A stretch of 64,000 nt of DNA, taken from the NCBI RefSeq assembly GCF_030253575.1, contig NC_080563.1, positions 36,379,001 to 36,443,000 on the forward strand. Direction: 5' to 3'. How positions within the stretch are numbered: position 1 is the stretch's first letter; the number at the start of each line of letters is the position of its first letter. Below are positions 43,242 through 56,047 of this stretch, one piece after another. Source of the stretch: Rhododendron vialii (Eukaryota; Streptophyta; Magnoliopsida; Ericales; Ericaceae). The notes below the pieces were generated by a model that had not been told where the DNA came from, did no database searches, and saw only the letters and a list, made by a program, of their open reading frames with translations. The translations under genes and the position numbers were made by a program.

Positions 43242-44756
43242 TGCTTCGTCGTCTCCGATATAATGGAATAACACCCCAAGCGTAGGGTTTAATACGTCGA
43301 AATAAGCATAATAATCCGGAAGACCAGGTATTGTACCCAAGGGAAAATTTGTTACGGCTTGGATGTATTTGTAGATGTAAGCAAGGTTTTCGGCCTTTAG
43401 ATAGCCAACTTTGTTTTACTTTAAGCGGTGAAAAATAAACGGCTAAATTGAACTAAAATAAAATGGAAGGCTAGGTCTAGGTCTAGGGGATCCTAACACT
43501 CACAACTCAAGTCAAATCACTTTTCTCATCTAAATATCCGGTTTGAGATACACAACTAAGGTTCTCAACCCAGAAGAAATATGGCTCGAATATCGAGCGA
43601 GTTATAGAATTCATTTGGCAAACGCCTCGAGCGACAGAGCTCTAAGTATCATGTGCGGCAAGTGGCATGCTCTTGACTACACATGATTAAGGAGGTTAAC
43701 ACCTTAGCAATTTGACAAAAGAATCCAAACTAATCTCGATTTCCGAACCAAAGATTAAAATTTTATGGGATGAGAAAAATAATATTAACTCAAGCCATGA
43801 GGTGCTAATCACCCCATGACTAAGCCTTATAAATTACTCAATCATATCTAGAGAGATAGAAGCAATGCAAAATCTAGCAAACATATTTAATCAACGAAAC
43901 TTGAAATAAACTAGAGATTACTATAGATCGGGAGTGTAGCTATAACTTTAATAAAGACGAAAATAACAAACTCAAATTAACTAAAGCAGAAAATGCAAGT
44001 TTTTAAATAAGAAAATGAAGAACAATGAAGAACAATGAAGAACAAGAGTAAGCAACAAGAAAAAAAATCCTAGTCTAGATCAAAAAATGCAATAATATCT
44101 AATTACTCTATTCAATGCCCTACTTGTGACATAATAAGATTTTTATATGAGCTTTCATTTCGCACACAGAATATCCCAAAGATGCCCTAGAATTTAGCTA
44201 CGAAGGCCCCTCGATATTGATACCTCCTTTGATATGGTATCGGTACTGAGATCACTAAGCTGCTCCCTCTAAGCCACTTGGTACCGATACCTCCTCTGCC
44301 ATGGTACCGGACACTTCCGAATTCGGATTTAAGTATTCTTTAGACCGTTAAAAAGCTTATTGAGTCTACTTTCTAACCCAAGTAGTTTGGATCCAAGATG
44401 ATTTGTACATCAAAGGATATGACGATTCTTCCCTCAGTTGGTTAGAAAATGATTAGCTTTGATAAAATCTTCATATCTTCTTCAATTCCCTTGACCCTTG
44501 GGCGTCCCGAACAACCTCCAAATCATCTTTTCATACATAACTTTTCGGGTACCACAACGGAGTGGCACGTGGCCTTGGGTACTTGGTTGCACCCGGAGCA
44601 TTCATTGGCGTTTAAACGCCTTTATTCACTCGAATTACCTGAAAACACTAAGAACACCTTACGTGCAATATCTAATAAAACACAAACTTTATAAACGTAA
44701 ATACGATAAAACTAAGAATTTAAGCACCAAGAATATACATTATTGGGTGCTTATCA
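43242..44756 (-). mobile_element. Solo LTR (1.5 kb)
   Basis: This starts TGCTTCGTCG and ends GGGTGCTTATCA, bounded by AATAA at 43237-43241 and 44757-44761. On the minus strand it begins TGATAAGCACCC, a common LTR start in plant Gypsy elements. No internal region or partner LTR is present, so recombination between LTRs is inferred. The open frames at 44449-44761 are incidental. Confidence 0.75.
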
Positions 44757-44761
44757 AATAA

Positions 44762-45533
44762 TTTTAGCGTAATGTAGTTAAAATATACCAATCATTTTAT
44801 TTTTTTCTGTAGGCTATTTCAACAGTTAAGTGTTTATTTTTTATTTATTAAAAATTTAAAAAATGAGAATGTAAAATAATCGATTTTTTATTAAATCAAA
44901 CCAAAATATTAAGATTATAAGTACCTATACATGAATAATTATCAATAATATTCAAAATCAAGTATATAAAAAATAAAAATTTAAAACTTTGGGTCTGGAC
45001 CCTCCGGGCCCCAATATAGCTCCGCTCCTGGTTTTAGAAACTCTAAAATATCTAGCTCTGGAAGCTCTAGAATATCTTTGTGAAATATTTAGAGTTTTTT
45101 TGTGAGAATTAATCACATGTGTAATTCTTGTATGGAAATATCTTTGTACTAAAGTTTTCCATGAAGTAGTATAATTGGGGAGAGGTTCTAGTAATTTTGT
45201 ACCAAGCCAAAAAATAATAATTTTGAGTTCAAATATAATTACAAATACTCTCCTTCCCCACTCTTGTCTTTAGTATTCTCCTTCTTCCAAAAATCTATCT
45301 TGAACATATTTTAAGATACGCGATACATACGTATCCGATATGATTTATACAATTGAAAAATTTTTGTCCACCAAAATTTTGTTTGGATTAACTAGCCCAG
45401 GGCAGAATCAATTCCTGGTTCCGCCCTTGTCGTCTTCTCTGTATTTCATCTCTTCCACCAACATTCCCCTCAAATCCAAATCGTCTCATTCATTTCATCT
45501 CTTCCATCGACATTACCCTCAAATCCCGTCAAG
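44762..45533. other. Intergenic, decayed repeats
   Basis: AT-rich. Two short stretches, CCTCCGGGCCCCAATATAGC at about 45001 and GGGCAGAATCAATTCC at about 45400, look like ends of decayed DNA transposons. No coding frame is supported. Confidence 0.4.
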
Positions 45534-45990
45534 ATGTCGGATCTTTTACACTACCTTCTGGAAAACAAAATGCCCAACCAACTTCCCTAAAAGCGAACAG
45601 ATTTGTGGCTGGCTATTTTCTCTCATCTATCGGCGAACACACTTCTCTGATTCTTTGCCATTAGCCATCAATTTTGTGCTGCAATAGAAGATAAAGAATA
45701 TGTAGAAAAACACGAAAGTCGTGCTCGAGACAGTTGTGTTCTCCTTCAGGGCAAGAATAGAAAATTCTCGATTTGATTCAACTCGTTGGCCGGCATTCGA
45801 CAGCATGACCTATCTCGATTTTCAGATTTCTAGATGCCTGTGGTTCAACCAGGGGAGTCTTCCTCTTGGCTCACGATCTTGTTATGTTCCACCTCTGGAA
45901 TCGACCAACCAAAGCAACCCAGGAGATCCCGTTGGCTCCGGCATTTGGTCAAAACTTTTTCCTATGCTTTTGAGATTGGGTTCGATCGCA
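45534..45990 (+). pseudogene. F-box protein pseudogene, 5' part
   Basis: The ATG at 45534 opens a frame with F-box-like spacing (LWLAIFSHLSANTLL, then FFAISHQFCAAIEDKEYVEKH). With one frame change it continues into an F-box-associated region (DACGSTRGVFLLAHDL ... FHLWN). F-box proteins are substrate receptors of SCF ubiquitin ligases. Several in-frame stops (for example near 45588, 45645 and 45831) and a frame change show it is not functional. The second half is present again, inverted, at 46056-46290. Confidence 0.65.
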
Positions 45991-46055
45991 TCGGGGGCAA
46001 TATCAGAATTTTTGAATTGCCGAGTCGACCGATATTCTCTTTTGAATTCAATCTC

Positions 46056-46290
46056 AAAAGGCATAGGAAAAAGTTTTGACCAAATGCCAGTGCAAGCGGA
46101 ATCTCGTAGGTTGCTTTTGTTGTTGGATTCCAGAGGTGGAACTTAACAAGATCGTGAGCCAAGAGGAAGACTCCCTTGGTTGAACCACAGGCATCTGGAA
46201 AATCCGAAAAATGGGGAAAGATCATGTTGCCGAGCGCCGGCCAATGAGTTGAATCGAACCAAGAATTTTCTATTCCATTTGCTTCTCACA
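46056..46290 (-). pseudogene. Inverted partial copy of the F-box pseudogene
   Basis: On the minus strand this reads DACGSTKGVFLLAHDL and VKFHLWNPTTKATYEIP, the F-box-associated domain. It is a clear reverse-complement match (roughly 85% by eye) to 45758-45985. The two arms of about 220 bp are separated by about 70 bp. Beyond the right arm, the plus strand at 46290-46470 has an open frame (DGDNILACDLNTLQRKSI) that could be the downstream part of the same gene; this is uncertain. Confidence 0.7.
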
Positions 46291-46490
46291 CTTGATGGAG
46301 ATAATATATTAGCCTGTGATTTGAATACACTTCAAAGGAAGAGTATCGGCCTTGGGAGGAAAGCCAAGAGATTGAATCCATTAATGTCTTGGACAAAGAT
46401 AGGAAGAATACCAGGTTTCTTGACAAATTCGGAAACATCAATAGATAAAATAACAAAAACAAAAATGATTTAGGATATATTTATTGTACC

Positions 46491-49400
46491 TGTAACGCCC
46501 CCAATTTTGGGTACGTTAAATGAGGCATTTATTATATAATAAAGAGAGTCTGGCTCATTATTACATCATAAATACATCATAAGGAAATGGTACATTTATT
46601 CAACAAGAAAGGAAACTAGGGTTCCTAACACTACTCTGCTTGCTCTTCCATCCTAGCAAGCTCCTCTGCTCCAAAAGCTTCCACGGTGTACATCTTATCC
46701 TGTTCATCTAAGGAGTCTGACACATTATACCCGCGTCGCCACCGATATAATATGTCAGGGTCACCAAAAGGTAACACCGTGAGCTACAACGCTCAATAGA
46801 ACAAACTCATACCCGCTAACCCATAACTTACAAACAACAGGTTATACAATCATCGATTTCCACATGATACATGTATATACAGCTAACAATGACACATCCA
46901 CATTCGTTAATCATCTATCGTTGGTGTCCAAGATTTCTGTGTTTCTCCTACGCGACTCATCGTAGACCGTGTCAACATTTCAACCTTTCAAAATCATTTG
47001 TATTGGCTCCGTACCGCGGATAACCAAGCTACACACCCAACCTTTCAAAATCATTTGCATTGGCTCCGTACCGCGGATAACCAAGCTACACACCCAACCT
47101 CGGTTCCGCCGTTCCGGTCTCCCGAGTATCCTCACAATGGTTCCGCCGCACCGGGTTCCCATTGGCACACAATCGCATTGGCTCCGTAACGCGGATAACC
47201 AAGCCACACACCCAACCTCGGTTCCGCCGTTCCGGTCTCCCGAGTATCCTCACAATGGTTCCGCCGCACCGGGTTCCCATTGGCACACAAAACACACACC
47301 ACACAATGGGCTACCATGTCCGGCCACATTGCGGTTTCCAAAACATTTCACCTTTTCAAAACACGTCTTTTTGTTAACCACACCCTAGGTGTCACGTTTC
47401 TAACTTTCTCGATTTCCGTGTCACGTTTTCATGCATAGACTCCGCGGTAGGACTTTTCACAAAAATAAGCATAACTCATTCATTGAAACTATACTAGCAA
47501 GATTATTTAACTCAATATTACTAAGCATGCTCGAAAAGATCAAAATATGAATACTTCAAATCAAGCGTTAAACTTTTATCTTTCGAAAATCGTTCTATTT
47601 TACTTTTTGAGAAATTCAATACAACATATGTTTATTTAAGACAAAGTCATTTATCCAACATGCTCGTACTTCCATTAGCGAGATAATCATGATAGATAAC
47701 CTTATCTACTTGAAACCAAACAATAGATAACCTTATCTACTTAAGGAAAACGATAAAGATATTGATACTTTGAATCAAGAACATTCTACTTTCTAACGTA
47801 CGATTCTATACGTAGAGTTTAGGGAACAAGGGGTTATACTTATACTTAGGGAAGTGAGTAGAGAAAATCTACATGATCGTAATGTCATTTCAAGATTTTG
47901 TAAAACGAGCTTGCTAATTATTCCTAATACTTTAACTTGCCTTATCATAAACAAAAATAACTAAAGTTATACTAGGGAAAATGAGTAGAGATTTATCTAC
48001 CTTGATCCGAAACTAGTCGGGGCCGAATAAGCTAGTTGGAAGATTTTCTACGGGCGGTGAACTTGCAAATCTGGACCGAACTTTGGATGGCCGTAACTCG
48101 GTCAATATTTGGCCGAATACGATCGTTCTTGGGTCAAAGTTGAAGCTCTCGAAGTGCTCTACGACTTTCGTGAAGGAAGTTGATCCTAGAAACTACTTTA
48201 GGTAGGAGAAAAATGGTGATAAAGGCAGAGACAGTATGCTGTCAGGAAATGGAAATCCGAGATTTTTACTGAACTTCGGATGCCAATATCTTTGTCATTT
48301 CTTCACCGATTGGGATGGTTCTTGGGTCTAACTTGAAGGTTTCGAAGTGCTCTACAACTTTCTCGAAGGGAGTTGGTTCTAAAAACTACTTTAAGCAAGA
48401 GAAAAATAGAGATTCGTGGAGGGCAGTAAGCTGCCTGGAAAAACAGAAATGGTTTCTAGAGAGAAGTGAGAGCAAGAAGTGATGGTGTGAATTGAATGGA
48501 AGGCATGTGGTGCTATTTATAGCCAATACTTGAGCTTCTCCTTCCTCCTCTATGGCCGGCCCCCCTCTCTCTCCTTCCTCCCATGGATTTGCTCCATTGT
48601 CATGTCCAATCAAGCTTGAAAGCATGCAAAGTCTTCCATGACTTGTCACTTCCATTTGTTGGCCAAATCTTTAGGTCATCATGAAGGGTTTTGGACTTGT
48701 CAAGTCTATGGGGAGGTTGCTTGCAAGAAAGAATGAAATCATTTGCTAACTTTGTACTTTGAAAGACTAGAAATGGGTTGGCATGTAGTCAAAAAAATAG
48801 GCTTAAGGCTATAAATGTTGCTTGTGTAAGTAATCAATACTCATGCACACACTCCACCTCACTCTCTCACTTTCGGCCTCTCTCTCCCTCTCTCTCACGG
48901 TTCTCTCTCTCTCTCTCTCTTGGTCTATATATATATGTGTACAGTATATATATGAGTGTCTATATACATCCAAGAAAATCTAGGAAAGTAAATCTAGGAT
49001 TTTAAGACTAGAACATAGGTGTGCATGCATGGCAAAGCTAGCCTTGCTTCCTTGGAAGCAAAATGATGAGATTCCTTAGCCCATGATTTTGTATTGTCAA
49101 ATCAAGGCTTTATTGACAACTTAATTGCTATTAACCAATGGTCAAAAATTCTCCTAGCATTTATTAACCATTGGTTAAAGAAGGTAAGTATGAGCTTGAA
49201 TGACTAGTCAAATCTAGGTTCTCATTATGGCAAGTCTAAGGTTGAAGCAAAATGATGGGATTCTTGTATGACTTGTCTTGTCATGCATTTAGGCAAGTCA
49301 AAGGTCTAATAACCAAGGGACAAAAATTCCCCTAACAATTATGGACCAATGGGTAAAGGAATATTGGTAATAATTTGATATGACTAGTCATGGGAATCTA

Positions 49401-49951
49401 TTGTCCAAGGGATAATATTTTCCCTAACATTTATGGACCAAAGGTTAAAGTTTTCCCTTGCCTTTATTATCCAATAGGTAGGGTAAGTAATGATGCTAGG
49501 TAAAGTGAAATGACTAAACATAAGAATAAAATGATTACTCCTATAGTCTAATGGTTCAATAGGGTTCGGAGGGTTTCATAAGGCTCAAAGACGGTCAAAA
49601 AGGTCCATCTAGGGTTAGGAAATTGTAATTAGATTGAAACGGTAATTAGGGTTTTCTAACGAATTGGTTGGAAACTAATTCTACTTGCCAAGTAGGATTT
49701 CTAGCCAAGAAATATAATTTAAAGATTTTATTTAACTCACTAGAAAAGAATACAAGTGCTTCTACAAGCATACTTGTCTTTAGAAAATGACTAGATTGCT
49801 CGGCGTGAAAGATATAATTTTATAAGTTTCAAATCTAATTATGACGGATTATAAAAATTAAAAAGAAATTTTTAGTAGCAAATCCAAGTAATTAAGATAA
49901 AATTTAAATATTTAACGAAATTTTTATTTACCAAAAATCAGGGTCGTTATA
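46491..49951 (+). mobile_element. Solo-LTR-like element, 3.5 kb
   Basis: The ends TGTAACGCCCCC and GGGTCGTTATA form inverted termini, flanked by GTACC at 46486-46490 and 49952-49956. The 5-bp duplication, TG start and absence of internal genes fit a long solo LTR of a Gypsy (possibly Tekay/Del-like) element or a terminal-repeat derivative; the lineage is a guess. Inside are a tandem repeat (46990-47290), a CT/TA microsatellite (about 48875-48960) and many short imperfect repeats. No gag or pol is visible. Confidence 0.65.
46990..47290 (+). repeat. Short tandem repeat cluster
   Basis: ATTGGCTCCGTACCGCGG with the following AACCAAGCTACACACCC occurs at about 46999 and 47058. An AACGCGG version at about 47176 is followed by a longer repeated block (GGTTCCGCCGTTCCGG ... 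CCATTGGCACACAA). The peptides in all frames are repeat artefacts. Confidence 0.85.
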
Positions 49952-49974
49952 GTACCAATCCTCAATACCGAATT

Positions 49975-50220
49975 ACTGATCTTCATAGACTTTAAAAATA
50001 GCTAATCACGAGAATTTTGATCTCTGCTTGTTAGTATTATTATTTTAAGGGACATGTGACGAGATTTCAGCCCTTCAATATCTTTTTCAATGCTTTTGAT
50101 TATTCATATCACACAAAATAATGGCAAACATGAATCACAAAATTCCTCGTATCCACCAAAGGGAAACTTAAAAATGGAAGCAGAACTCCCTTATTGGAGA
50201 ACCTTTTTTTTTTCTCTGTG
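49975..50220 (+). repeat. Extra copy of PUP upstream sequence
   Basis: About 200 bp from CTGCTTGTTAGTATTATT to AAAAATGGAAGCAGA matches 52045-52235, the region upstream of the PUP gene at 52884. No PUP exon follows this copy; a foldback MITE comes next. It is a stranded duplicate of PUP 5' flank. Confidence 0.75.
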
Positions 50221-50234
50221 TTCACACCATATTT

Positions 50235-50632
50235 TTACCAATCTTGCTACACACAGCAATCTGTGCACAGATTCTACACAGATTTCGTTGTGGGCCCACC
50301 ACAGGTCTCACACAAATCATCCGAGCCGTTCATTAAATGTAAAACATTTTTTCAATGGTCCCCGTAAAAAATAAGCTCAATACAATACCTACAGGTGCTT
50401 CATCCAACCATCTAACTTTTCATTCAGATTTTCGGATAATGAACAGTTATATGATTAGATTGAGCACCTATAGGTATCGGATTGAGATTATTTTTTACGG
50501 AGACCCTTGAAAAAATGTTTTATATTTAATGAACGGCTCAGATGATTTTGTGTGGGACCCGTGGTGGGCCCCACAATAAAATATGTGCACAATTTGTATA
50601 CAGATTGTATGTGTGTGTAGACTTTCTGTTTT
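50235..50632. mobile_element. Foldback MITE with long arms
   Basis: Arms of nearly 200 bp are reverse complements: the left has CCACCACAGGTCTCACAC and GAGCCGTTCATTAAATG; the right has CATTTAATGAACGGCTC-like and GTGTGGGACCCGTGGTGG. The same family occurs at 56905-57295. Non-coding; ends approximate. Confidence 0.75.
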
Positions 50633-50639
50633 ACCGCTT

Positions 50640-52240
50640 GTCGATAAGGTGACAATTATGAAAATGCTACTTATTTATTATTATTGTGTATTCGGATTAA
50701 TATTAATTATAGTTAGTATTAGTATTTTAATTACATGTGCAAGATACTTGGCTTAGCTCTCTATTCACCTGGAAGTTGAAAAGACACATGGCATCATCCT
50801 ACACATTGAAGTTCAAAAGTAGTTAATAAAAGTTATTTCCTACACTTATTTGTTTTCTATAAATAGCCTCACTTCATTGTAAAGTCTCTCAAACAAATCA
50901 AAGAACTTGTATTTCTTTGTCCTTAAATTTTGGCCGTTGATTTGCCAATCCCTTTTTTGTTAACAACATTCCCCTGCAAATGTATTTTTGGTGAAAAATA
51001 CACTTGCATGAGAGTGGCGTTAAAAAAAAATAGAGTGGCAAAATTATTTTCCTAAATTTTTTTGTCTTTCTAACCCAACTTTTGGGTTAGATTTACTTTC
51101 CATGTCATTTACTTTTATTGCCATTTAAATTTCTATCTTTCAATTACCAGTTTTAGGAGTAGATTACGCTAGAATCCCATGTGTCGATTTCGTTCTTAAA
51201 GATTGGTGTTTGCCTTGCATCGCCTTTTTTTTTTTTTTTTGTACGATACACCATTAAAGGTTAATGGAAGAATCTCTTTCATTAGTCATCAATTTTGTTC
51301 TTGCCAATTTTGCATTTGATTCAATTGCCACTTTTCATCCGACAAAGTCCTGAAATGCGGTGTGAAACCATGGATTCACCTTTAGAGATAAACCGCATTA
51401 CCCGTATTTGTGTTGTTGACTTTGTTTCCCAAACTCTATCAAAATCGGCTGAGGGAGAAAAGAGGTAAACAATTTTGGTGCTAGAAGGAGGGCACCATTA
51501 CTAAATTGGAAGTGATACCAAAGATCAAATGTGAAAATGAAAGCCTTGCATGTAAGGCTTGAACGATTAAATGAGAAAAAGAAAAGAAAAGGCCGGCCAT
51601 TTGTTTGTCAAAAATGCTACTTGCACAACCGTTGTGTTGGTTGTGTGCGTAATTCTGACCGTCCACAAAAGTGCTACACACACAACGGTTTAACTTTTAT
51701 GGGAAAAAGTTTGAGCAAATCCTGGCAATTTATTACAACAATGAACGGCTAGAGATTGGTTGTGTGTTGTGTTTTATACAACCGTTATATGTGTAGCACT
51801 TTTGTTTGTATAATGGCTTTAGGGGCATTGAACAGTTGTGATTACCTTTTAACCTTCGACCAACGATAATTATATGTTGACTTTAAAAATAGGAACCGGG
51901 GATGGTGTTGTGCAGGGAGTGTACCGTACCATGCTGTGCACCATCCGAACCGTTCGTTCGGCAATTCAACGATTCAAATCTCATCTCTATCATGTACTCA
52001 TGTAGAATCTGAACTGTTAATTATCGAAATGAAATCACAATAATTTAGATCTCGGCTGATTAGTAGTATTATTTTAAGGGACCTGTAATGAGATTTCGGC
52101 CCTTGAATATCTTTTCCAATGCTTTTGATTATTATTAGTATGATCGTATCACACAAAATCAACGTGAATCACGAAATTCCTCGTACCCACCAAAAGGAAA
52201 CTTAAAAAATGGAAGCAGATTGGAGAAACCTTTTTGGGAT
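50640..52240. other. 5' intergenic of PUP gene, no gene
   Basis: AT-rich. It contains a TTTTGTTCTTG-type T-rich run (51225-51240), a small inverted segment with ACAACCGTTGTG / CACAACGGTT near 51620-51690, and a half copy of the MITE seen at 31746. The block GGCATTGAACAGTTGTGATTA at 51826 recurs at 56840. Confidence 0.5.
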
Positions 52241-52374
52241 TCTCTCTGCCTCTGGCATCATCACATGTTTAGATTCCACAGGTGGACTTTAGAAGATTTG
52301 GACACAACTGATCATGACTTATTGAAAAACTCACAATACTTTTTTGGTGATTACGAGCTTACCCACGTGTACAG

Positions 52375-52695
52375 TGTGAGATCCGGTTCTCCTTACACAA
52401 AACTAATCGGAGTTTTACGCAGATGATCGTAGTCGTTCAATTCATTTAAATTAGATTTTTAAAAATTTCCGTAAAAAATCAATTTATTTTGATATTTGAA
52501 TAAAATTTGATAGGATCCAACAATAAACTGATAAAGCACTTACAGATATCCAAATGAGTTAATGTTTTACAGAAATTCTTAAAAATATATTTTAAATAAA
52601 TTGAACGGCTCCGGTCATTGGCGTGAAACTTCAAAATGGATTCCCCAAAAAAATTGTGTTAAAATTTGTGTGAGGGAAACCGATCCCTATATATA
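52375..52695. mobile_element. Foldback MITE upstream of PUP gene
   Basis: Inverted halves: GTTCAATTCATTTAAAT on the left and ATTTTAAATAAATTGAACGG on the right. The outer ends AGATCCGGTTCTCC and GGGAAACCGATCCC are also related. It resembles the element at 4258-4495. It lies about 190 bp before the start codon of the next gene, between it and the recurrent upstream block. Confidence 0.6.
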
Positions 52696-52805
52696 TAATC
52701 AACAAAACAAACTCAATAAATATTACTATCAGGTAATTAAGACTTGTTACCGAAAACACAACTACTTAACTTTCTCTCTCTCTGTTACCGAAAACACAAC
52801 TACTT

Positions 52806-52808
<3 letters not shown>

Positions 52809-52849
<41 letters not shown>
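52809..52849 (+). repeat. (CT)n microsatellite in PUP leader
   Basis: About 20 CT units sit 35 bp before the start codon at 52884. Pyrimidine-rich leaders are seen in the other copies too but are much shorter. Confidence 0.9.
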
Positions 52850-52851
<2 letters not shown>

Positions 52852-52883
52852 GACAAAATAACTAAAGCCCAAACAAGGAGGAA

Positions 52884-53593
52884 ATGGACCAAAACCCAAA
52901 CAAGAAAATGAAGAGGGCTCTTCTCCTACTAAACACCATCTTCCTCGCCATCGGAGGCTGCGGTGGTCCCATGATCATGCGCCTCTACTTCATCCACGGC
53001 GGCAACCGTTTATGGCTATCGAGCTGGTTGGAAACGGGCGGCTGGCCCATCTATTTCATCCCTCTTCTCATAAACTACCTCCAACGTCGCCGCAAAGAGG
53101 GCTCCGCGGCCAAGCTCTACTTCATTGGAGGCCCGGTGTTTGTCGCCTCCACCGTCATTGGCGTCCTCACCGGGTTTGACGACTACCTCTATGCCTACGG
53201 GGTGGCCTTCCTCCCCGTATCGACCGGCTCTCTCGTGCTTGCGTCCCAACTAGGTTTCACTGCGATTTTCGCGTTTCTTGTGGTGAAGCAGAAGTTCACT
53301 CCGTATTCGATAAATGCGATAGCGTTACTCACAGTCGGAGCCGGAGTTCTAGCTCTTCATACGAGCAGTGATCGGCCGGAGGGAGAGTCGAACAAGGACT
53401 ATAATATGGGGTTGATCATGATGCTGGCGGCGGCGGCTTTGTACGGTCTTATATTGCCGTTGGTGGAGCTGACTTATAAGAAGGCAAGACAGGTTATAAC
53501 TTACACGGTGGTGTTGGAGATGCAGCTGGTGATATGTTTCTTTGCTACTCTAGTCTGCACTATTGGTATGGTTATCGACAAGGACTTCAAGGT

Positions 53594-53638
<45 letters not shown>

Positions 53639-54731
53639 GCCGGCTGAGCATACATATCCTTTCTTCTAGGAAGACGCACTGACCACATAAGCTGCATACT
53701 AAAATTAAGAAGCCTTCTTCAATAGGTGAATTGAAACATAAATGTACTTTTTCAAAATGATGATCGATCAATTAAAACGGGGAAGCCAATCATAATTAAT
53801 ATACAATCAAAATGTAAATATACCTAATAACACCATCAAATTATGCATATATTTCAGGAAAAAAAAAGTTTTTAATTAAGATTTATTCATGTCTCTCAAA
53901 TGGCGTCTATCACATTAAGGCTTCCCAAGTACCTTAGTCATGAAAGAAAAGAAGAGCCTATATATGAGTCAGGCAAAACAAAAGCAAAGTATGATTCTTT
54001 ATTCTATTCAATCGCTGAAAGTGTAATCTCAACTGTTATGCAATCGCTTGACATATTGAATCAAGAATATAAATGGGTCCGAAGAAAAAAGCCATTGAAG
54101 CAACTATGACAAAGATGAAATTTGAATTTGCGCAACTTTTGTGCCAAATAACCATCCAGCCTAGGAGTCAAAGCTGAAGAGTACCAAAAGAAGAACGATG
54201 CACATATTGAAAAATCCTAGCTCGCCTAGGTTTAAAGATTTGCTATTTTTTTAATCTTTTGTAAAAAGAATCAAACTAATAATCAATATTGAATTGCCAA
54301 CCCTAAAGAACTCAGTTTTTTTGGAGCTTACACATAAAATAAAATAAAAACTAACTTTGCACCTCAATATTTTGCAGGCAATTCCGAGGGAGGCAAGAGA
54401 ATTTGGACTCGGCGAAACAACATACTATTCAGTTCTGGTTATCAGTGGCATAGTCTGGCAGGGATTCTACATAGGTACAATAGGAGTCATCTTCGCTAGC
54501 TCAACTCTGTTCTCTGCCATCATCATCGCCGTTCTACTGCCAGTGACCGAAATCTTCGCTGTTATCTTTTACAAGGAAAAGTTTACAGCAGAGAAATGGG
54601 TTTCTCTCGTTCTCTCGCTATGGGGATGTGTTTCATATTTCTACGGTGAGCTAAAACGTAGCAAGGAGAAGATTGACGCTCAAACTCTAGAAACCGAGAT
54701 GCCACTCGCTGTTAGCGTCGACACTCCATAA
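52884..54731 (+). CDS. PUP: Purine permease family transporter (two exons, short intron)
   Basis: The exons are 52884-53591 (236 codons) and 54378-54731 (117 codons plus TAA), in phase 0. The donor is GTTACT and the acceptor TTTTGCAG; the intron is 786 bp. The predicted protein is 353 residues. Motifs: [48 protein letters not shown]; exon 2 [40 protein letters not shown]. It is expected to be a ten-helix membrane transporter for purines, cytokinins or similar molecules. A (CT)20 tract begins directly after the donor. Intron start and exon 1 are closest to the copy at 60583, which suggests a recent pair. Confidence 0.92.
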
Positions 54732-55610
54732 TGAATGATTGTAAATGATGTGCTCAAAAAAATTCCTGTTTCAGATGAATGTAAAAACGTACCATGTGGA
54801 AAAGCAAAGAATTTGATTACTTCCATGTCAAAATGACGGTGGACACCTAGTCAATTTCTCGCAAGCAAATCATAGTACATTTTTTTGCAGTCATGTTTTT
54901 TGGGAGCCATATATAGATCAAAGTTGAGAAAACATGTGTACGTATTATAGGGGATACATGTCCAAAGTAATAGTATGATTTTCTATCAGCTGAGTTCCGC
55001 TAAGATTTTTGGGCTTTTTCTTATTTTTCTTGCTAGCTTTGCGCTAACTTTTGTAGATTAATATTTGATTCGTTTTGTCAAGACCATCTTTTTGAGTTTT
55101 ATCTTGAACATTTCAAAAGATATTTGGGTAAAAGTCATAATTTTTAACTTTTCCTAATCGTCTCCAAAAAAGATAGGTACAAAACTAACAAACGCAAAAA
55201 AAAAAAATAAATAAATAAATTGAATAAGAACAAAACAAGAAAAAGACCAAAAATTCGAAAAATTCCTTAGCGGAACTTAGCCGTGACCATTTGTTTTCAC
55301 AACTTAAATAGCCATAAATTACAATCGTCGCTCAGTCCCTATACCAAAATAAATAGTAATATAATTAAGTAAAATAGTTGAAAAAATAAGATCGAAAACA
55401 TATTTCTTTCAATGATTAAACCCTAGTTGAAGGATCATATATTCTGTTTAATTCATATTCAGATCAAATACTTAAATTCCTTTAAAAGATTAAATCATCT
55501 CTATATATGTTCGATCGTTAACTTAACCAGTTGGGGGACGTCCTTCCTTTTTCTCAGTCCACCAAGTAAGATACGGCTCGGTCGAAAAAGGTGAGCGCGA
55601 GCCATGCTGG
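54732..55610. other. PUP 3' flank, no gene
   Basis: AT-rich, including an A-rich run and AAATAAATAAAT at about 55196-55220. No coding frame or complete mobile element is recognised. Confidence 0.45.
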
Positions 55611-55615
55611 TTTTT

Positions 55616-55795
55616 TGGGCGGGGGGTGGGTATATCCCATGTGGTGTTCGCTTGGCACATCCGGACCATCTAATACATTTCTCTTTCTCTCCTCTCCTCC
55701 CAAATCTTTCTCTCTCCAAATTTGAACCGTCCAAAAAACGTAATGAACGGCTTGGATGCACTGAGTGGGTACCACGTGGTATCCACCCAGCACTA
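55616..55795. mobile_element. Foldback MITE-like unit
   Basis: GGGTGGGTATATCCCATGTGG and CCACGTGGTATCCACCC form inverted ends around a CT-rich middle. Non-coding; the family is uncertain. Confidence 0.45.
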
Positions 55796-56047
55796 AAAAA
55801 TTATACATAAAATTTTAGTTCAATAAATTATATAACCCACCTCATTTTCTTTTTGTAGGCCAACCCATCCTATATGATTATCTTCATTAGGAAAGAACTT
55901 GTTGAAGATGTCAACTCAAATTTGATAATAAATTATTTCTATCCTCTAAAACTATATAGGGTAAATAGTGTATTTTTTTTTGTATGTTCATTATGTTTAT
56001 TTTTGTACATTCATCTACTTTTGTACAAGTGTGTTGGACATTAATTT

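Noticed and set aside
46969..47388. Overlapping open frames on both strands
   Set aside because: They are generated by tandem repeats inside the 46491-49951 element. The peptides repeat themselves and match no family.
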